Origin: Enchytraeus crypticus
Taxonomy: Eukaryota > Annelida > Clitellata > Enchytraeida > Enchytraeidae
Assembly: GCA_905160935.1 (NCBI GenBank)
Contig: CAJHZI010000266.1
Location: 569,001 to 633,000, forward strand
Direction: 5' to 3'
Length of the DNA stretch: 64,000 bases
Shown: positions 23,975 through 37,413 of the stretch, one piece after another
Layout of the letters: every line of letters starts with the position of its first letter
How positions within the stretch are numbered: the stretch's first letter is position 1
Notes under the pieces: generated by a model
Seen by the model: the letters and a program-made list of their open reading frames with translations, nothing else
What the model was told of the DNA's origin: nothing
Database searches by the model: none
Translations under genes and position numbers: made by a program

Positions 23975-24765
23975 AGACGAAATTAAATATTTAGGAATAT
24001 ATATTTTGAATGCATCTAAATTTAAATGTAGTTTTGATGCTGCCAAAATTAAATATTATAAATCTGCAAATGCAATATTGGCTAAATTAGGAACTTCTAA
24101 CAATAAGCCTGTAATTCTGAAAATAATATCAACCATTGCTCTACCATGTTTAACTTACGCATTGGAGGCTCTGTCCCTTAATAAAACAGAGCTAACTACT
24201 CTAAATAGTCCGTGGACTAAATCTTTTCAAAAGGTTTTTAATACATATGACAAAAATACTATAAAACATTGTCAGTTGTATACTGGGTATAAACCAATTT
24301 TGCACATACATGTATATGCATAAAGGTAATGTCCTTCTTATCGTCTCTGAGTATGTCGGAAAATATAATGCTAAGATAAGATAAGATAAGGTAATGTACA
24401 AGATAAGATAATGTACAAGTCTGTCTATGGGCGACTTAGACAAGCTGGCAGCTCACTTCCATACTAACGCTCTGGATTTTAAAAATAACTACAGAGATGT
24501 AATAAATCTCAACTTTCAACAGTGTTGAAAGAAAAAATTGGCATACCATGCCAATAAGTATTGTTGTGGAAATTTTGATAAATGTAACCTATGCGGTTTC
24601 AATATTGATGATATTGATGTGCTTATATTGCATGGGCTACTTTTCGAAATGCAGTCTATTGTTTTTCTTTATGTTCTATTTTCTTTGTTTTGCACATTTG
24701 CGATTATTTCTGTTTCTGTTTTGTGTGTGTTTTGGTTGCCCAAGTGGCAAATAAAAAGGTATGAA
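23975..24765 (+). mobile_element. LINE fragment (CR1-like RT C-terminal region and 3' end)
   Basis: The plus-strand frame from about 23975 reads EIKYLGIY, then AKIKYYKSANAILAKLG, IALPCLTYALEAL and FQKVFNTYD. This is the region following the RT thumb in CR1/L2-like LINEs. It is interrupted by short GATAA tandem expansions (24365-24412) and by stops further down. The 3' end reads GCCCAAGTGGCAAATAAA near 24735-24755, resembling the short terminal signals of CR1-like elements. It is then followed by a degenerate tandem of GATGGATAAGAAG type. Truncated and inactive. Confidence 0.7.
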
Positions 24766-27700
24766 GGATGGATAAGAAGGTATAAGAAGGTATAAGAAGG
24801 ATGGATAACGTTAGATAATAATCGGAAATAAATTATTGCTTTGCCCTTTACAGCGTTAGAGGTAAAGCTAGCACCTGGTTTAACGTAAGTTTCTAATCTT
24901 TAAAGCATGACGGAACGAGCACTGGGTTTGAACCTCACACCTACTGATCTGCAGCCGATCATCGAACCACCATGCTACAGGATGAGCTTTGGGTTAAGTA
25001 AGATAAATAATGAAACATTATGATATTGAGAGAACAAGCTAGATGAAGAGACAAATTTAATATCATACATGCCCTTGAGATGATATTTGTTGCGCTCTTT
25101 AATTCAGTGTTCCATAAATATTTACGTCTGTTAATAAGTAAATCTTGTGTCAAGAGAACTAATTGTTTTAATCTAGTCATAACTTACCAGTACAGTCATT
25201 TTTGAGCCCACTAACAAAATTACATATTAAATCATTATATATACTCGTATATTTATATCATTATTTTGCCGCAGGCAATATTGGCTAAGTTTGGACTAAA
25301 ATTTCTCAATTGAAAGCTCAAGTTATATGTTAACCAATTAATGAGGTCCTTTTCAAAACTTTCGATGATCAAACTGAGATCTAATTATAATTTAAAATTG
25401 TTAGACTTTCTTAAAGACCTCTATACAGTGGCGACCTCATCCGAGGTTTAACTTAGAGTTTAATCTTTAAACGTCCATTCTCGAAACTGAGACAATCAAA
25501 TTGAGATCCTGGTAGCTTATTAACGATACTAATATTAACGATAATAATTGTGACAGAGCTCAGATCATTAAAAAAATATGAAACTGCCGGATATCTAATT
25601 GATTTATACTTGCCTCCTTTTAGAAATGCACTGTAAAGTAGACCACATTTATGCCTTAAAAAATATAGTTTTTGGATTATAAAATAATTATAACTGCACT
25701 GTAGTGTTCTACTTTCATTCTCTCTTTCTTTCTTTCTTTCGTTCTCTATCTCTCTCACTCATTCTCACACACATTCACTTTTTCGCTCATTAGTGTGCAC
25801 TCAAATTAAACTCTACTACACAAATTCTTTTAAATTTAAATTCATGTGACTTACTTTGAGCATTCAGATGACCATTATATGTTGAAGTTTTGAAAACTAC
25901 GCCTTAAAAACGATTATTTTAAAATAATAAATCTGAGGTGATTTTCGTTGTCTTTCTCAATATCTACTCTTGGTAGCTCTAACGATACAATGCATGATGT
26001 ATCTCATAGATTGTATTACATTTTCTACATTCAGAGCAGTTGAAAATATGAGTTTTCGAGTTTTTCAACCAACTTGTTTTCTATGAATTAATTGGACAAT
26101 TGCTCCACTTGTTTGCCCTCTTCTGATGTCTTTGTAACGCCTGTGTATGGTCATTTTTATTTACTTTCCGTGGATTTTAAGGAAGTGTATTTGTGCTCAA
26201 AGATCCAAGAACATTGGATGTTATATTGAACTCAGGTGCGCAGGATCGTTAAAGCTTGATTCATTTCCCAATTAATTAAATTTTCTGCATGTTATACATG
26301 TATATGATTTCTATTGTTATTCAAATCAGTAGACCGAAATAGAAAAAATAGAGAACCAGGACACGCTAATCATCAACACAATAATTATTATTAATGAGCG
26401 TAGAATGGGATTGTTAGAATAGCAAATAAACAAAGTATTCGCTTATTTCAGTGATATTTGAAAAAAGGAGGAGATATAGCGTAATAGTTGGAACATTTGC
26501 CTGGGAAGAAATTGAACAAAATCCAAAGCCCATTTCGGTCAACAACCAACAAAAAATCTGAGCAATTTCATACAAGTATAGTAAAGCTGAATAAAATTAT
26601 TATATGGCACTGAGTACATTGATGTGATTGATTTTAGAAAGCTTTACGTAAGTCTATCCGTCAGTTAGTATTACTATAAGCTTTAATTATCTTGATATAA
26701 ATATTTGCTAACCTCTTTTATTTTTCAGTCTAGTTAACGGATTGCCATTTTCCAACTGGATTCCCATGAATTAGACCATATGAAATTAAAAACGTGCCTT
26801 ACGGCTGTTATTTTTTCGCAATTAGTGTCCATGAGTTACATTTTAGTTAATGAAACTTTCTAGACCTTTATGTTTTTGTGTATAGGTGTGGATTTGATTC
26901 TACTGTGATCTAAGCTGTTATTTAGGATGGTAGCGCTCTAATTGTTTCTCGAGTTGTTGGACTATTTTCGATCATCTAGAGCATAATTTCAATATTCATT
27001 ATCATCTTGATGCAATATTCGAAGCAATCTCAAACAGTTAAGAGAGGAAAGGGTTAGCTTTTTAGGATGCCTACAATGTAGAGAGACCACTTAAATTCTG
27101 TTCTTAAATTTTCTGAGATTTATCTTCAAACTTGATCGACAAATGCCACTCGGTTTAAATACAAATCGTCTTCCTAGGATCGGTAATTGCATAAAGCTTC
27201 GGTCCAATCTGGCACAATGACCGAAGGCTCAACCAACCGAAATATAATTAAATTTTTCACTAAGACAGTCTCCGCTGCACTCAGTCAACACTGACTGGCT
27301 TTGAACACACTCAAGGCAAAATTTCCTGTCATCTACGTTATCGTGAGGGCTGCATTATACGACTTCTCTCAAATGAAAATAGCTGAAATAAAAATAGAAT
27401 TTATTCAGAATGCTCTCTCGGGGATCGTTAACACTGATGGTTTAAAATGTCACCAAGTCATGTGTGTAACGTATAAATCAGATAGATGATAAATGTCATC
27501 ATATAAGTCTTCTAGTAAAGATAATGTTGGCAATGTCTTCGGTAGCGCTCTCACAATTCTGTAAGCAACGTTTAATGCGAACACAAGAATAACGAAGCTG
27601 TAAAGCCGATGTTAATGTCAGTTTTATCTCTCAAAGGCGATATATGTGAGGGGAGAGCCCAGGATTGAACTCATACATACTGATCCGCGGTCGGATATGG

Positions 27701-29074
27701 TACCGACATTTACACTTACTCCAACCTGCGAAAATCCACACGAGGCACATATATCATTCACACAGAGATCATGTACAACTTTGTATGTTGTCTTGCATGT
27801 ACAACTTTCTCCACATACCATCAGCGAAGAAAGACACAAAAATGACATCATCATCATCATCATCATCATTATCATCATCTTCTTCTTCTTCTTCATCATC
27901 ATCCTCTTTCCTTCAATTCCAGCTTAACTAGGAACTGAATACGAATTATTCCTTCTATTCCATTTTGTATAAAAAAAATCCACAAAATATCTTTAGCCTA
28001 GGCGCTTACTAACCGATTGCCCTTTCTGACGTTGATAATGAAAGACACAACGATATTAAGATTGTAAAGGTGTAGGAATTTCATAATTCCCTCTTTGTTC
28101 TTCTAAAATTCTTTAACATTGCCACTAACAAATTGAAATATCTCACGTATTTGGCATTTATCTCTTCTGTCCAGTGTTCTGCCAAATGACAGATAAAAAG
28201 TTACGCTTGAGAAAATATAACTTCCGTGACGATCTTCGTATTACCTTTCACAGTGCAGCCTAATCGCCTCTCATGATACGAGCAGTAAATGTTGATCTAT
28301 TCTTTAGTGATTAGGGTTCAATAAGTGTATGAGATATAAAATAAAACTAAAATGAAATAAAAGCAGTATTTCTAGGCGAGAATCAGAGTCCATGTGTTCC
28401 AGTTAGGTCAATAACTTTTAATAACATATTTGCTGAGGATGTAAAAACCTCAACAAAAATTTATTTTAGAATAAAATTCTTGCTGAGGTTAGGTGTGATA
28501 TTGAGGCAAATTGTATTACTAAGGCCCACTGTAGGAATAAACCATTTAAATTTGTTGAACTAGAGCTTAGTAAAACTACTCGTTAAATTTTTTCTAGTGT
28601 ACTTTTGGCAGAAGTAGTTATTTAATAAAAATTTGCTTTTTATTCCATGGCGAACAGCAAAAGAGTTCGTCAAAGTAGTTTAATATATCACAACTTTGAG
28701 GATATTTCAAATGTAATTATTTAATCCTCCTAAATGTCAAAGATTATCTCTGGATAAAGAGAAAATCTACAAGGAGAATGCAATTAAGATGTTCAATGTA
28801 AACGTTACTATTAATTAAGACAAACGTATTCATGGCTACTTTTAAAAATAAAAAATCTAATTTATTTAGTTTAAATTTTATAATTGCAAAATAACATTTA
28901 TTCCACTAAGCCAGTCACCTGCAGTTAGCATTCATGTCACAAATTGTAATAATAATTTGTAACTGCACCATAAGCATCAACATCATTTGTATATTTGAAA
29001 TAGCCAGGCCTTACTACGTTAACGTAAAATATTACAGAGAAATATTACAGATCATGTGAATATGCCAAGTTATC

Positions 29075-29350
29075 CGTGTTGTGTCCGGGCGTTTTGAAGA
29101 ATTGACGTGTCGTAGAAGGCGACTAAAGCACTAATATCCATACCAACGTCAGAAATGGCATTGGGTTGGTGAGCGCCTAGGCTATAGAAAATGCTACAAA
29201 AATTGTAAAGAATTGAAAAGTCTCAAATAGGGGATTGACTGATGATATGATGAAGTACAGAGAGGATTTGAGACAGACTATTTGTATACTGACGCTAGTT
29301 AAACTGGGATTCAAGGGAAGATGTTGATGATGCTGATGATGATGATGTGA
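29075..29350 (+). mobile_element. SINE-like dispersed repeat, family 3
   Basis: Nearly the full repeat in the order described for 12195-12458, ending in (TGATGA)n at 29320-29348. The shared tail microsatellite supports spread by retrotransposition. Confidence 0.75.
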
Positions 29351-30465
29351 ATATGCCAAGTATAAATATATACTTACATGCTTGTATTTATAAATTTACA
29401 CGTATTTATAAATATATCAATATATTAAGTGTTCGTCTCGGATGCAAGTGGCCTGAGTTCAAACCACAGGTCAGTCAACTCGCAACCCACTCCACGTGAG
29501 CACAGATTCAACGTACATAACTTAGGACGTGCTCAACAGACCTATTCATAAACATGAATATTGACGGCAGAATAAAATCTATCAGTCGGCCGAATTTAAC
29601 AGATAATTTAAAGAATCTAGGATATACTCGCTTCAACAGCAGCATAGTCAATTCGTCCTAACAGTCGTAACACAGCCAAGTAATTGATGTCTAAACGATG
29701 GTTAAACTAATACAACATACTCTCTGAAGTACAAGCATAGACAACAAAATCTTTTGCTAATTTTATAGGGATCTCAATAAAAACACGTTATGTTGTATTA
29801 TTTTGAAGGCTTTTAAAGAAATAAAATTAATTAGCTTTGTGAAAGGAATTATTTACCGATTTAAATTAAAATCAATATCTCCTTTCACTTATGGTAGAAT
29901 CCATAAATTACTGTTTTCAATTACCTTAACGATATGATGGTGTTTTATATCGATGCAATTCCTTCAAATCGTGATTAATCTTTATTGATATTAAGAGTGC
30001 ACCATATTTGCAGATATTTGAAAATAATCTTCCAAAGCTCTCTTAATGTCTTTGTGTATGTCGCACTGATAATTGTCTGGAATTCGAAAACTGAAAACTT
30101 TCTGACTTTTTCTCTTTAAACAAAGCAGCGAATAATCTTGAAAAAATGTAACATTCTCTAATAATATGCTACAAATAATGCATCCTGATACATGCAGGAT
30201 TTGTTTGCTATGTATGCAAAGGATTGAGCGGAAATGCTATAAACAAAACTCTATTTCGAAGTCAAATCGACTCCACGTTTCATTTAGTTTACGCATTCTT
30301 ACGCAACTTTTGAAGCAACAGAACGGGTCAAGAACTGAATCTTCGGAGGCCGTCTCAACCATGGTTGAAGAAGGACACTAATTAAATTTGCTTTTTGTCT
30401 AGGCAATTTCAATATTAACGATAAACTACTACAGATTTCTAAAGTCGGTAAGTTTATAAGACGAA

Positions 30466-32557
30466 TTAATCGATGGTAAGTTTTCTGAATGACTCTTGAC
30501 GTGGCAATGTTTTGGGTTTCTTGCTTTCATCCATTCTGTACCGATCGCTGGTGTGCTCCCATAGTCGAACCCTAAAAGCCGGATCAGTCAGTCTGCTCTT
30601 TATGTCATCTGCAGCAGACGATAATAAAATTAGAGGTAAATGTAATATATAAGTACATATGTACATGTATAAGTATATATATGCATGTTATTAAATCTTA
30701 AACAGAACTCCTTCAACTTATAAATTATCAAAAGAAATCCTGGATTCTTCCGTCACTGACAACGCTTTCGAGTGAGGAAACTAACGTTAATACATTGTAT
30801 TAGCTTTACTAGCCAATCAACGAGTTACACTGTCAGCAAGTTTATCAGACAGGTACCCTAACAATCGATGACTTAATCAATCAATCAATTGAAAGTCGAA
30901 TTTCATTACCTCACAGAAGGCGCAAATTTGTTTACTTTAGTCTTCCTTAGCTTATTTGGGCCGTATTTCTCCCACACCAACTTTTTTCGGGTTCTCTACA
31001 CTAAATTTTGCTCAGGTACATACATGTAGGTTCCCACAACCATTCATTTTATTGCTAAAATCCTATTATTGATTACATCAATTATATGTTTCATGCTTTG
31101 AATGAATCTGCGAAGCTATCTAAATTAATATCTCTATGACTAAATCTAAATTATGGTTACTCATTTTTTGTGCTAACGGATAGAAGCTTCTCCTGCACTT
31201 GACGTTAGGCATATTCAAATATGTTCAAATATAGTCATATAAAAATAAAGTTATACTTGTAAATGGGGACAATTGACATAAACTGAATTTTAAGATAAAC
31301 TATATTATAAATAGATCATATAAACTATATGACGAAAAAGTTATTGAATAGATTTCAACCTGTAATCTCATTCAGAGTTCCAGCATGCGGCCCCTTGTAA
31401 TCATCTGGAAGATACTCCTCTGGCCACAGTTCCATGGGAACAGCTTTGTAAAGGCTTTCCATGTTGTCGTGGGTATGTATCTGTTGGAATGAAAAAGCAT
31501 ATACATAAATAAATAAAATTAAAATAAATTATAAATATTTCAATATTTATAATTTCTTTAAATATTTCATCATTAGCTATCACCCGTATTGCTTGAGGCC
31601 AACTAAAGGATTACTAAATTCATAATTTTGTCTGCTAACATTTTGAAATAAAAGATAGATTTGTCGTAGTGTTAAATAGTCTCACCCTTAATGATTCATA
31701 ACTATTTCTATAATTTTATAAGTAAATTATTATTATTATTAATAGTATTATTCCTACTAAAATTGTTCCTAAAATTACCTTGCATATTGATAGCTTATTT
31801 CTCGTTTATGTTCAGCTTTATGAGAAAAGATTGTGCGTTAGAGATTTTAAAAAAAACTCTTGTAAGAGCTAAGATAATAAAAACAACAATAGCAGCAACG
31901 ATTAAAGCGCTACTGTCGTCATTGACAATGTCAAGCATTATTGAACCCAATCCAGTCCGATAAGCAAAAACAAGCGATTCAGACATGGCGCAAAACGCAA
32001 AATACGCAAATTGAGTCAAAAAGCGTGGAAACGAGAACGATTTCTATTAATTCATTAAATTCAGCTCGATATATTAAATCTAAAATCCCAAACGAAGCCA
32101 AATCTAACCTGTGTTTACTTTACTTTAAAATGATTTATAATTGGTGTCTGGTGGGCTACTATACCAATATAATGACTTTAGAGTTGTTAAACCATTATAA
32201 TTATTAATGCTACAAACAATAAATACATATCATAAAGGGACCTCGTTACGACTTAACGTATTTATTAGATAACAATGATTAGCATACTCTCTCCGTGTAC
32301 TTTGTCTTCATGAGAGGTTTCATGATGCCTAATAGCAGGTCCAGCACAGGTCCTGCGTTGTAGATGTGAAATGCCTTTATTCTTCCAGTGTTGCAATCCT
32401 AAATAAACATTAAAATATTTTGAAATGACTTTGAGATAAAGTTTATTTGGCATCTTTCAATGAAAATCTTAGATAAATGAATTACATTTGATAACTAAAT
32501 GAATGTTTGATCAAATTCGAATCCATATACACAAAAATTAAACATTACAGTACAGTT

Positions 32558-32590
<33 letters not shown>

Positions 32591-35500
32591 ATGTGTGTGT
32601 ACAAAAGTAACAGTAATATTACAAAAAGCAGCAAACAAAAACCACATATTTCCATTAGTTATTTGTGAATTTTATTAGTTAATTGTGTTAGTGTATTACA
32701 ATTAGGTAATCTGATATTTTGATTGGTTAAATATTAGCTTGTACGTTAAATTTAAAATCTGTTTCCGTATCCAGAATACCAGGGTGTCGTGAGGGCTTCT
32801 CACACTCACATTAACAGACCCGGCAACTGACAGATAACAGGAATCATCTTGGATATTCATCCAGTACTTATCATCACCGTCATCTTACCTTGAATTCCAG
32901 TTTGACGACACGTGCAATCTACATGTATTGTTGGTTTACTCTTTAGCAACCCGGACACAACACGTGGAACATTCATCTAATATTAGTAGCTGTTATTCAG
33001 ATAATCACAGGCCTAATGAGTAGCAGGCTGAAAAGCATGGCGTGGGAGTTAGTGTATATAAAATAATATAAATTAACCCTGATAAAATATAAGGAGTCAA
33101 AAACATTGAACGGCATTGCAAGTTGAGTTTAGAAGTGTTTTAAATATCATAATAATAATTCTTATTAAAAAGGTTTATCTTAACATTTCACATCGAAGAA
33201 CCAAACAACTGGCTTTCATGGAAAATATGATGATTTTTATTAATGACGATGATGAAGATGATGAAGATGATGATGATGATGATAATGATGATAACGATGA
33301 TGATGACGATAATGATTATGTGGGTTGAAGAGGACGCTGCATGAACAGTCTAGAATAAACACAAAATATCATCGAGTCCATACCTGATACAATCTGCTGT
33401 GCATCTTCGCTGTTTCAGGAGACATTCGCTTGAGAAATTTACTAGCGCCGTCTGTGAGATCAAAGATCACCTGTGCCCCATTGACCATAGCGTGCTCATT
33501 GTTCTCTTTCAGAAGTTCCTGCAGAGCCAAAGAAGCTCTGATTTCATTGGTGACAGACATCAGAGGGTTGTCGGTATTCACGACACCTGAGAGAGCATAG
33601 ATGAGACATTTTACGTCATTTTTATATATCCTATCATATACATAAAGGTTACAGATTCCCCAGCCGAAGACAATGCCAGGGAGATATTATGTGGATTTCG
33701 ACTGTTAGTAGTAGCCATCCATTCTATTCTATGGTATCCAAATATTTTTATAATATGGAGCTATTGAAATTATATTATTAATCTAAGTATGGATAATTTT
33801 GTTATATATACCAACTGAATCTATTGAAATTTTGAAAATATTTCAACATCATCTTCCCTTAAGAGAGAGATCTGTAACTTAATCTAAATATACACAACGC
33901 GCATACAACGAGACAGAACCAAATAAAACGGCCGTCAGAAATCCCAGTTTAGTTAGGGGCGTGTTTTAGAAAATAAAAATTTAAAGAATTAAATTTAAAA
34001 AAATAAAAGTATTCCAACTAGAATTAGGTAGTAGGTAGGCAATAGCTTAATAATTAAAGAGCTAGATAGTATTGAACAATAATTTAACACAAAAATTGTA
34101 GTTTACTATACAACATGTATGAACTACTCGAAAGCCGTTAATTATTTGAAGCTTTTCAATATTTGGGAGATTTTTAGAATCAGATGGTGAATATTAAACT
34201 GTGATTCAGTCAATGCTTGACTACATACAGCCTCTATAATTAGAATTCAAAAGAGACTTAATTCACAGTATACTTATGTATATTTCTCTTAAATCAGTAA
34301 GACTTAACGTTTTATAATTTCATTGTTTGCAACCTTGAGAGAATACGTCAAGAAAAATGAGAAATTGACATTTGGAACTTTGCATCACTTGAATGTGTTT
34401 TAAAAAGATGCAGCCATTGAAACTCGCTGAATGTTTACCTGTAGCGTATTGGTCCTTCAACTAATGCTCAGTAATTAGTGTACATTTGATACGTATTTTA
34501 TAAATTAAATTTTATAAATTAAATTTATAAACTAATTTCATAAAATTATTCATTGAAGTTACCTGGCCGAATGATTGTAATGTATCTTCCTTCCTTATCT
34601 GGCTTTGGCAGTGGTATAAACATTCTGCAGAAAACGCAACATATTTCATTTATGTATTGACTTCATTGAAATACATTATTCAAATGACATATTTGCATAA
34701 ATCATTAAGAAATATTCACGTCAAGCGCAAGACCGTAAAGTAGGTATTACAAATTTTTGAAATATGGCAAAATGTTTCCACCACACCTCCTTAATCTAAG
34801 TACGGAAAATGTAAATTTTTAAAAATATACTTCATTACAGTTTTAAAATTTTAATTAATCTTCATTACAGTAATTCCTCGGTCGTACTTAGTACATAAAT
34901 TTACCTCTAATACCACTTTTGAACTCGTAAGTTGCTACTTCTAATTGATTGATTGATTGATTGATTGCATGATCGTGATTACGTTAATTAAATTCAGTAA
35001 TTATTTTTAAAAATAAAAATAAAGTGCAACCAGTGCATAACTTTAAATTTGTCGAGGTAATTGGTTCAATAACTGATACAAGCCACGAGATAGTGAGTTA
35101 TCTCAATAAATAATTAAGGCAAATTTAGTGAATCATATACGCTATATCTTGAGTTCTTAATCAAAGCACTTAATTAATTGAAGTTAATTGGAAGATTTGG
35201 CTATCTTTAGATTAGCAAATTATTCCAAATTACTGATATTTTTCCTTCGACAAATTGTTATTTTTATAAGATTTTTAAAAGATTTTTGTAATTATTTAGA
35301 TTAGAAGGTAGGCTTAGTTTTCTACGATTTATTACTAAAATCGTAAATTGGCGTAGCCTTCGTTGCCTACTATATGATTTATGTCATTAAACTAAATTAC
35401 AGTAGACTTCAACAAACATTGAACAACGTATGTAATTATCAAGTTTAAACATTAATTTTTATGCACATTTTTAAGTATCACTTTATTTTGAATCTATGGC

Positions 35501-37413
35501 AGTTGATCGACCTTTGACCTAAATAAGCAATTTAATCAATTTCATGGTAATAAATGAAACAATTATATGAAAGCAATCAAAGAAAGTAAACACATGAAGT
35601 TTTTGACAGAAACGGCAATACAAAAATATGGAAGTAACAGGAATAAAATGTAAAATACACTAAATAAACTATAATACGGTAAAAATGAAAAAGCTCAAAT
35701 CATTAAACATATCGTTGAGGAGTGCCCTATAATCTACCTGCCGGGTGGTCTGTCTATATTAAGCTGCCTTAAAAGTGAAGCAGCTACCTGGACTAAAGCA
35801 CTAGCTAAATAAATTATCAAAAGTAGCCCAATATGAGTATCCCACTAACCCTTTCTCGATGAACGCAAGGATTCCGGGTTCCTGAGAATTCAGGTTCGTC
35901 GTCATACTCGGGTACCTCGAGTGCATATGAGCGATGTTCTCAACAATCTCTCGCGCCCTCAACTGACTGAATTTAGCCGTTCTCAAAATTTGCAGAAGAT
36001 AATCCGTATCTACATGTATAATTAGCACGAATAAAGAAAAATACAGCAAACCTTTTGATTGCGTGCAAAAACTGTATTAGACCTATGACGAAGTAATTAA
36101 TAAACTTTGTTTAACCACTGATTTCATTATATTTTGTCCACGTAACTATTTCACAGTTAAATGTAATCAATTAGCTTAACTAACGATGTAGCTAAATTAG
36201 GTGTTACAAATAAACCGCCAAAATATTTTGCTGAGACTTAATTAGTGGTTAAGTAATTTAAAGATATGGTTCTATCGATAAAGATTTATGAATAAGAAGG
36301 GTATATCTGATGGCGAAATCCAAACATGACAATTGTTAAGAATTTGCGATGATACCACAATTTATTTTCTTCCTCTCTGTTCTGAATAATTAAATACAAT
36401 TGCAAATTGCCCCATGAAATGTCATAACCGTTATGTTTAAAATCAGAAACTAAAGCCTAGCTTAGAGTCAGTTACCTGATTAAGAAATTATTTTACTGAC
36501 TGAGCTGGCACATAATTCGAACCATGTACCTACTGATTCGCAGTCGGACATCTGAACGAAATGTTACCGTTACATTCATTACATAGAATTAAGGCAGTCA
36601 GAAAAATTGTGCATATTGTGCAAAGGCCATACGCTAAACTACGCTAAAACGGATCAATCGATAAATAATTTTATAATAAAACAGATTAAATAGAGTAAAA
36701 AGACATGGAATTATTATCAGTTCGAATAAAATAGAAATAAAAATTCATACTACGACAAGTGGACTTAATTGGAATTATTACGATTATAATTACATGCCTA
36801 ATAAAGTTTCTTAAATCGTATAAATATATCATTTTACTGACTGGGAAAACGACGCACAGTAAGCAGCAAAATAATTTATGTACTTTGTAATTTATTTGCT
36901 AAATGCCATTTTACCAGTTGACGTTATATTACACCGCGGAAAATTTAATCATGCTGAAACTAACTAATCTAGTTTAAATTATGCTGAAACTTGGTTATCT
37001 AGTTTTAATTATGCTGAAAACAGCTTACCTAGTTTTAGTCATGTTGAACCTAGTTAATCCAGTTTTAATAATGCTGAAAACAGCTATGCTAGTTTTAGTC
37101 ATACAGAAACTAGCTAAGCCAGTTATAATTATGCTGAAACTAGAACTAGCTAAGCTAGTTTTAGTCATGCTGAAACTAGCCTATCAAGTTTTAATCGTGC
37201 TGAAACTAGCTAATCCAGTTATAATCATGCTGAAACTAGCTTACCTAATCTAAAAGTTATATGCGGCTGAGCTCTAATCCAAGCCCGCAGGTTCTGAACT
37301 GCCCCAAGCCTCTGGGACGGATCCTCGAATAAATCCCTCCTGGCTCTTTCCAGACTAGCTGCATCCAGTGTGCAGACGTAGTCCCTATCCTCTGGGTCAA
37401 CAGGAGGCAGCAT
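30466..37413 (-). CDS. CRAL-TRIO (SEC14-like) lipid-transfer protein, gene A, seven coding exons, complete
   Basis: Exons: 37413-37245, 36009-35850, 34624-34563, 33586-33384, 32398-32288, 31480-31360 and 30608-30466. All have GT-AG borders and matching phases, giving 969 nt and 322 residues. Residues ~1-75 form the helical CRAL-TRIO N region (NLRAWIRAQPH, then DTDYLLQILRTAKF). Residues ~105-260 form the lipid-binding fold (GAQVIFDLT, then GRIKAFHIYNAG, then IHTHDNMESLYKAVP and EYLPDDYKG). The family includes alpha-tocopherol transfer protein, RLBP1, clavesins and many arthropod homologues. They are cytosolic carriers of small lipids, and some bind phosphoinositides. The basic R-x-K before the AFH strand sits where alpha-TTP has its phosphoinositide-contact residues (inference). 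The ATG at 37413 has a strong CCACC context. An acceptor-like TTTTTGCAG ends at 37461, so a non-coding 5' exon is likely. The first of three tandem paralogues on the same strand. Ligand unknown. Confidence 0.92.
36955..37245. repeat. 30-bp minisatellite at the exon 1 donor of CRAL-TRIO gene A
   Basis: Unit ATGCTGAAACTAGCTAATCCAG plus eight bases. The register base falls at 36964, 36994, 37024, 37054, 37084, 37114, 37150, 37180, 37210 and 37240, with one 6-bp insertion. The last unit contains the donor (minus-strand AG|GTAAGC) of exon 1. Confidence 0.95.

Larger units (their letters stand above)
12460..30465. other. 18-kb gene desert with the tRNA-Gly
   Basis: No host protein-coding exon was recognised on either strand. 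Contents are the repeats listed plus unremarkable AT-rich DNA (for example 13990-14990, 15380-17460, 19105-20330, 21090-21710, 25000-27590, 28300-29070, 29500-30465). The longest open frames lie in repeats or have no recognisable motif. Confidence 0.55.

Noticed and set aside
30166-30381. 71-codon plus-strand frame with several Cys
   Set aside because: No motif, no splice context and no homology that I can recognise; opposite strand to the adjacent gene.
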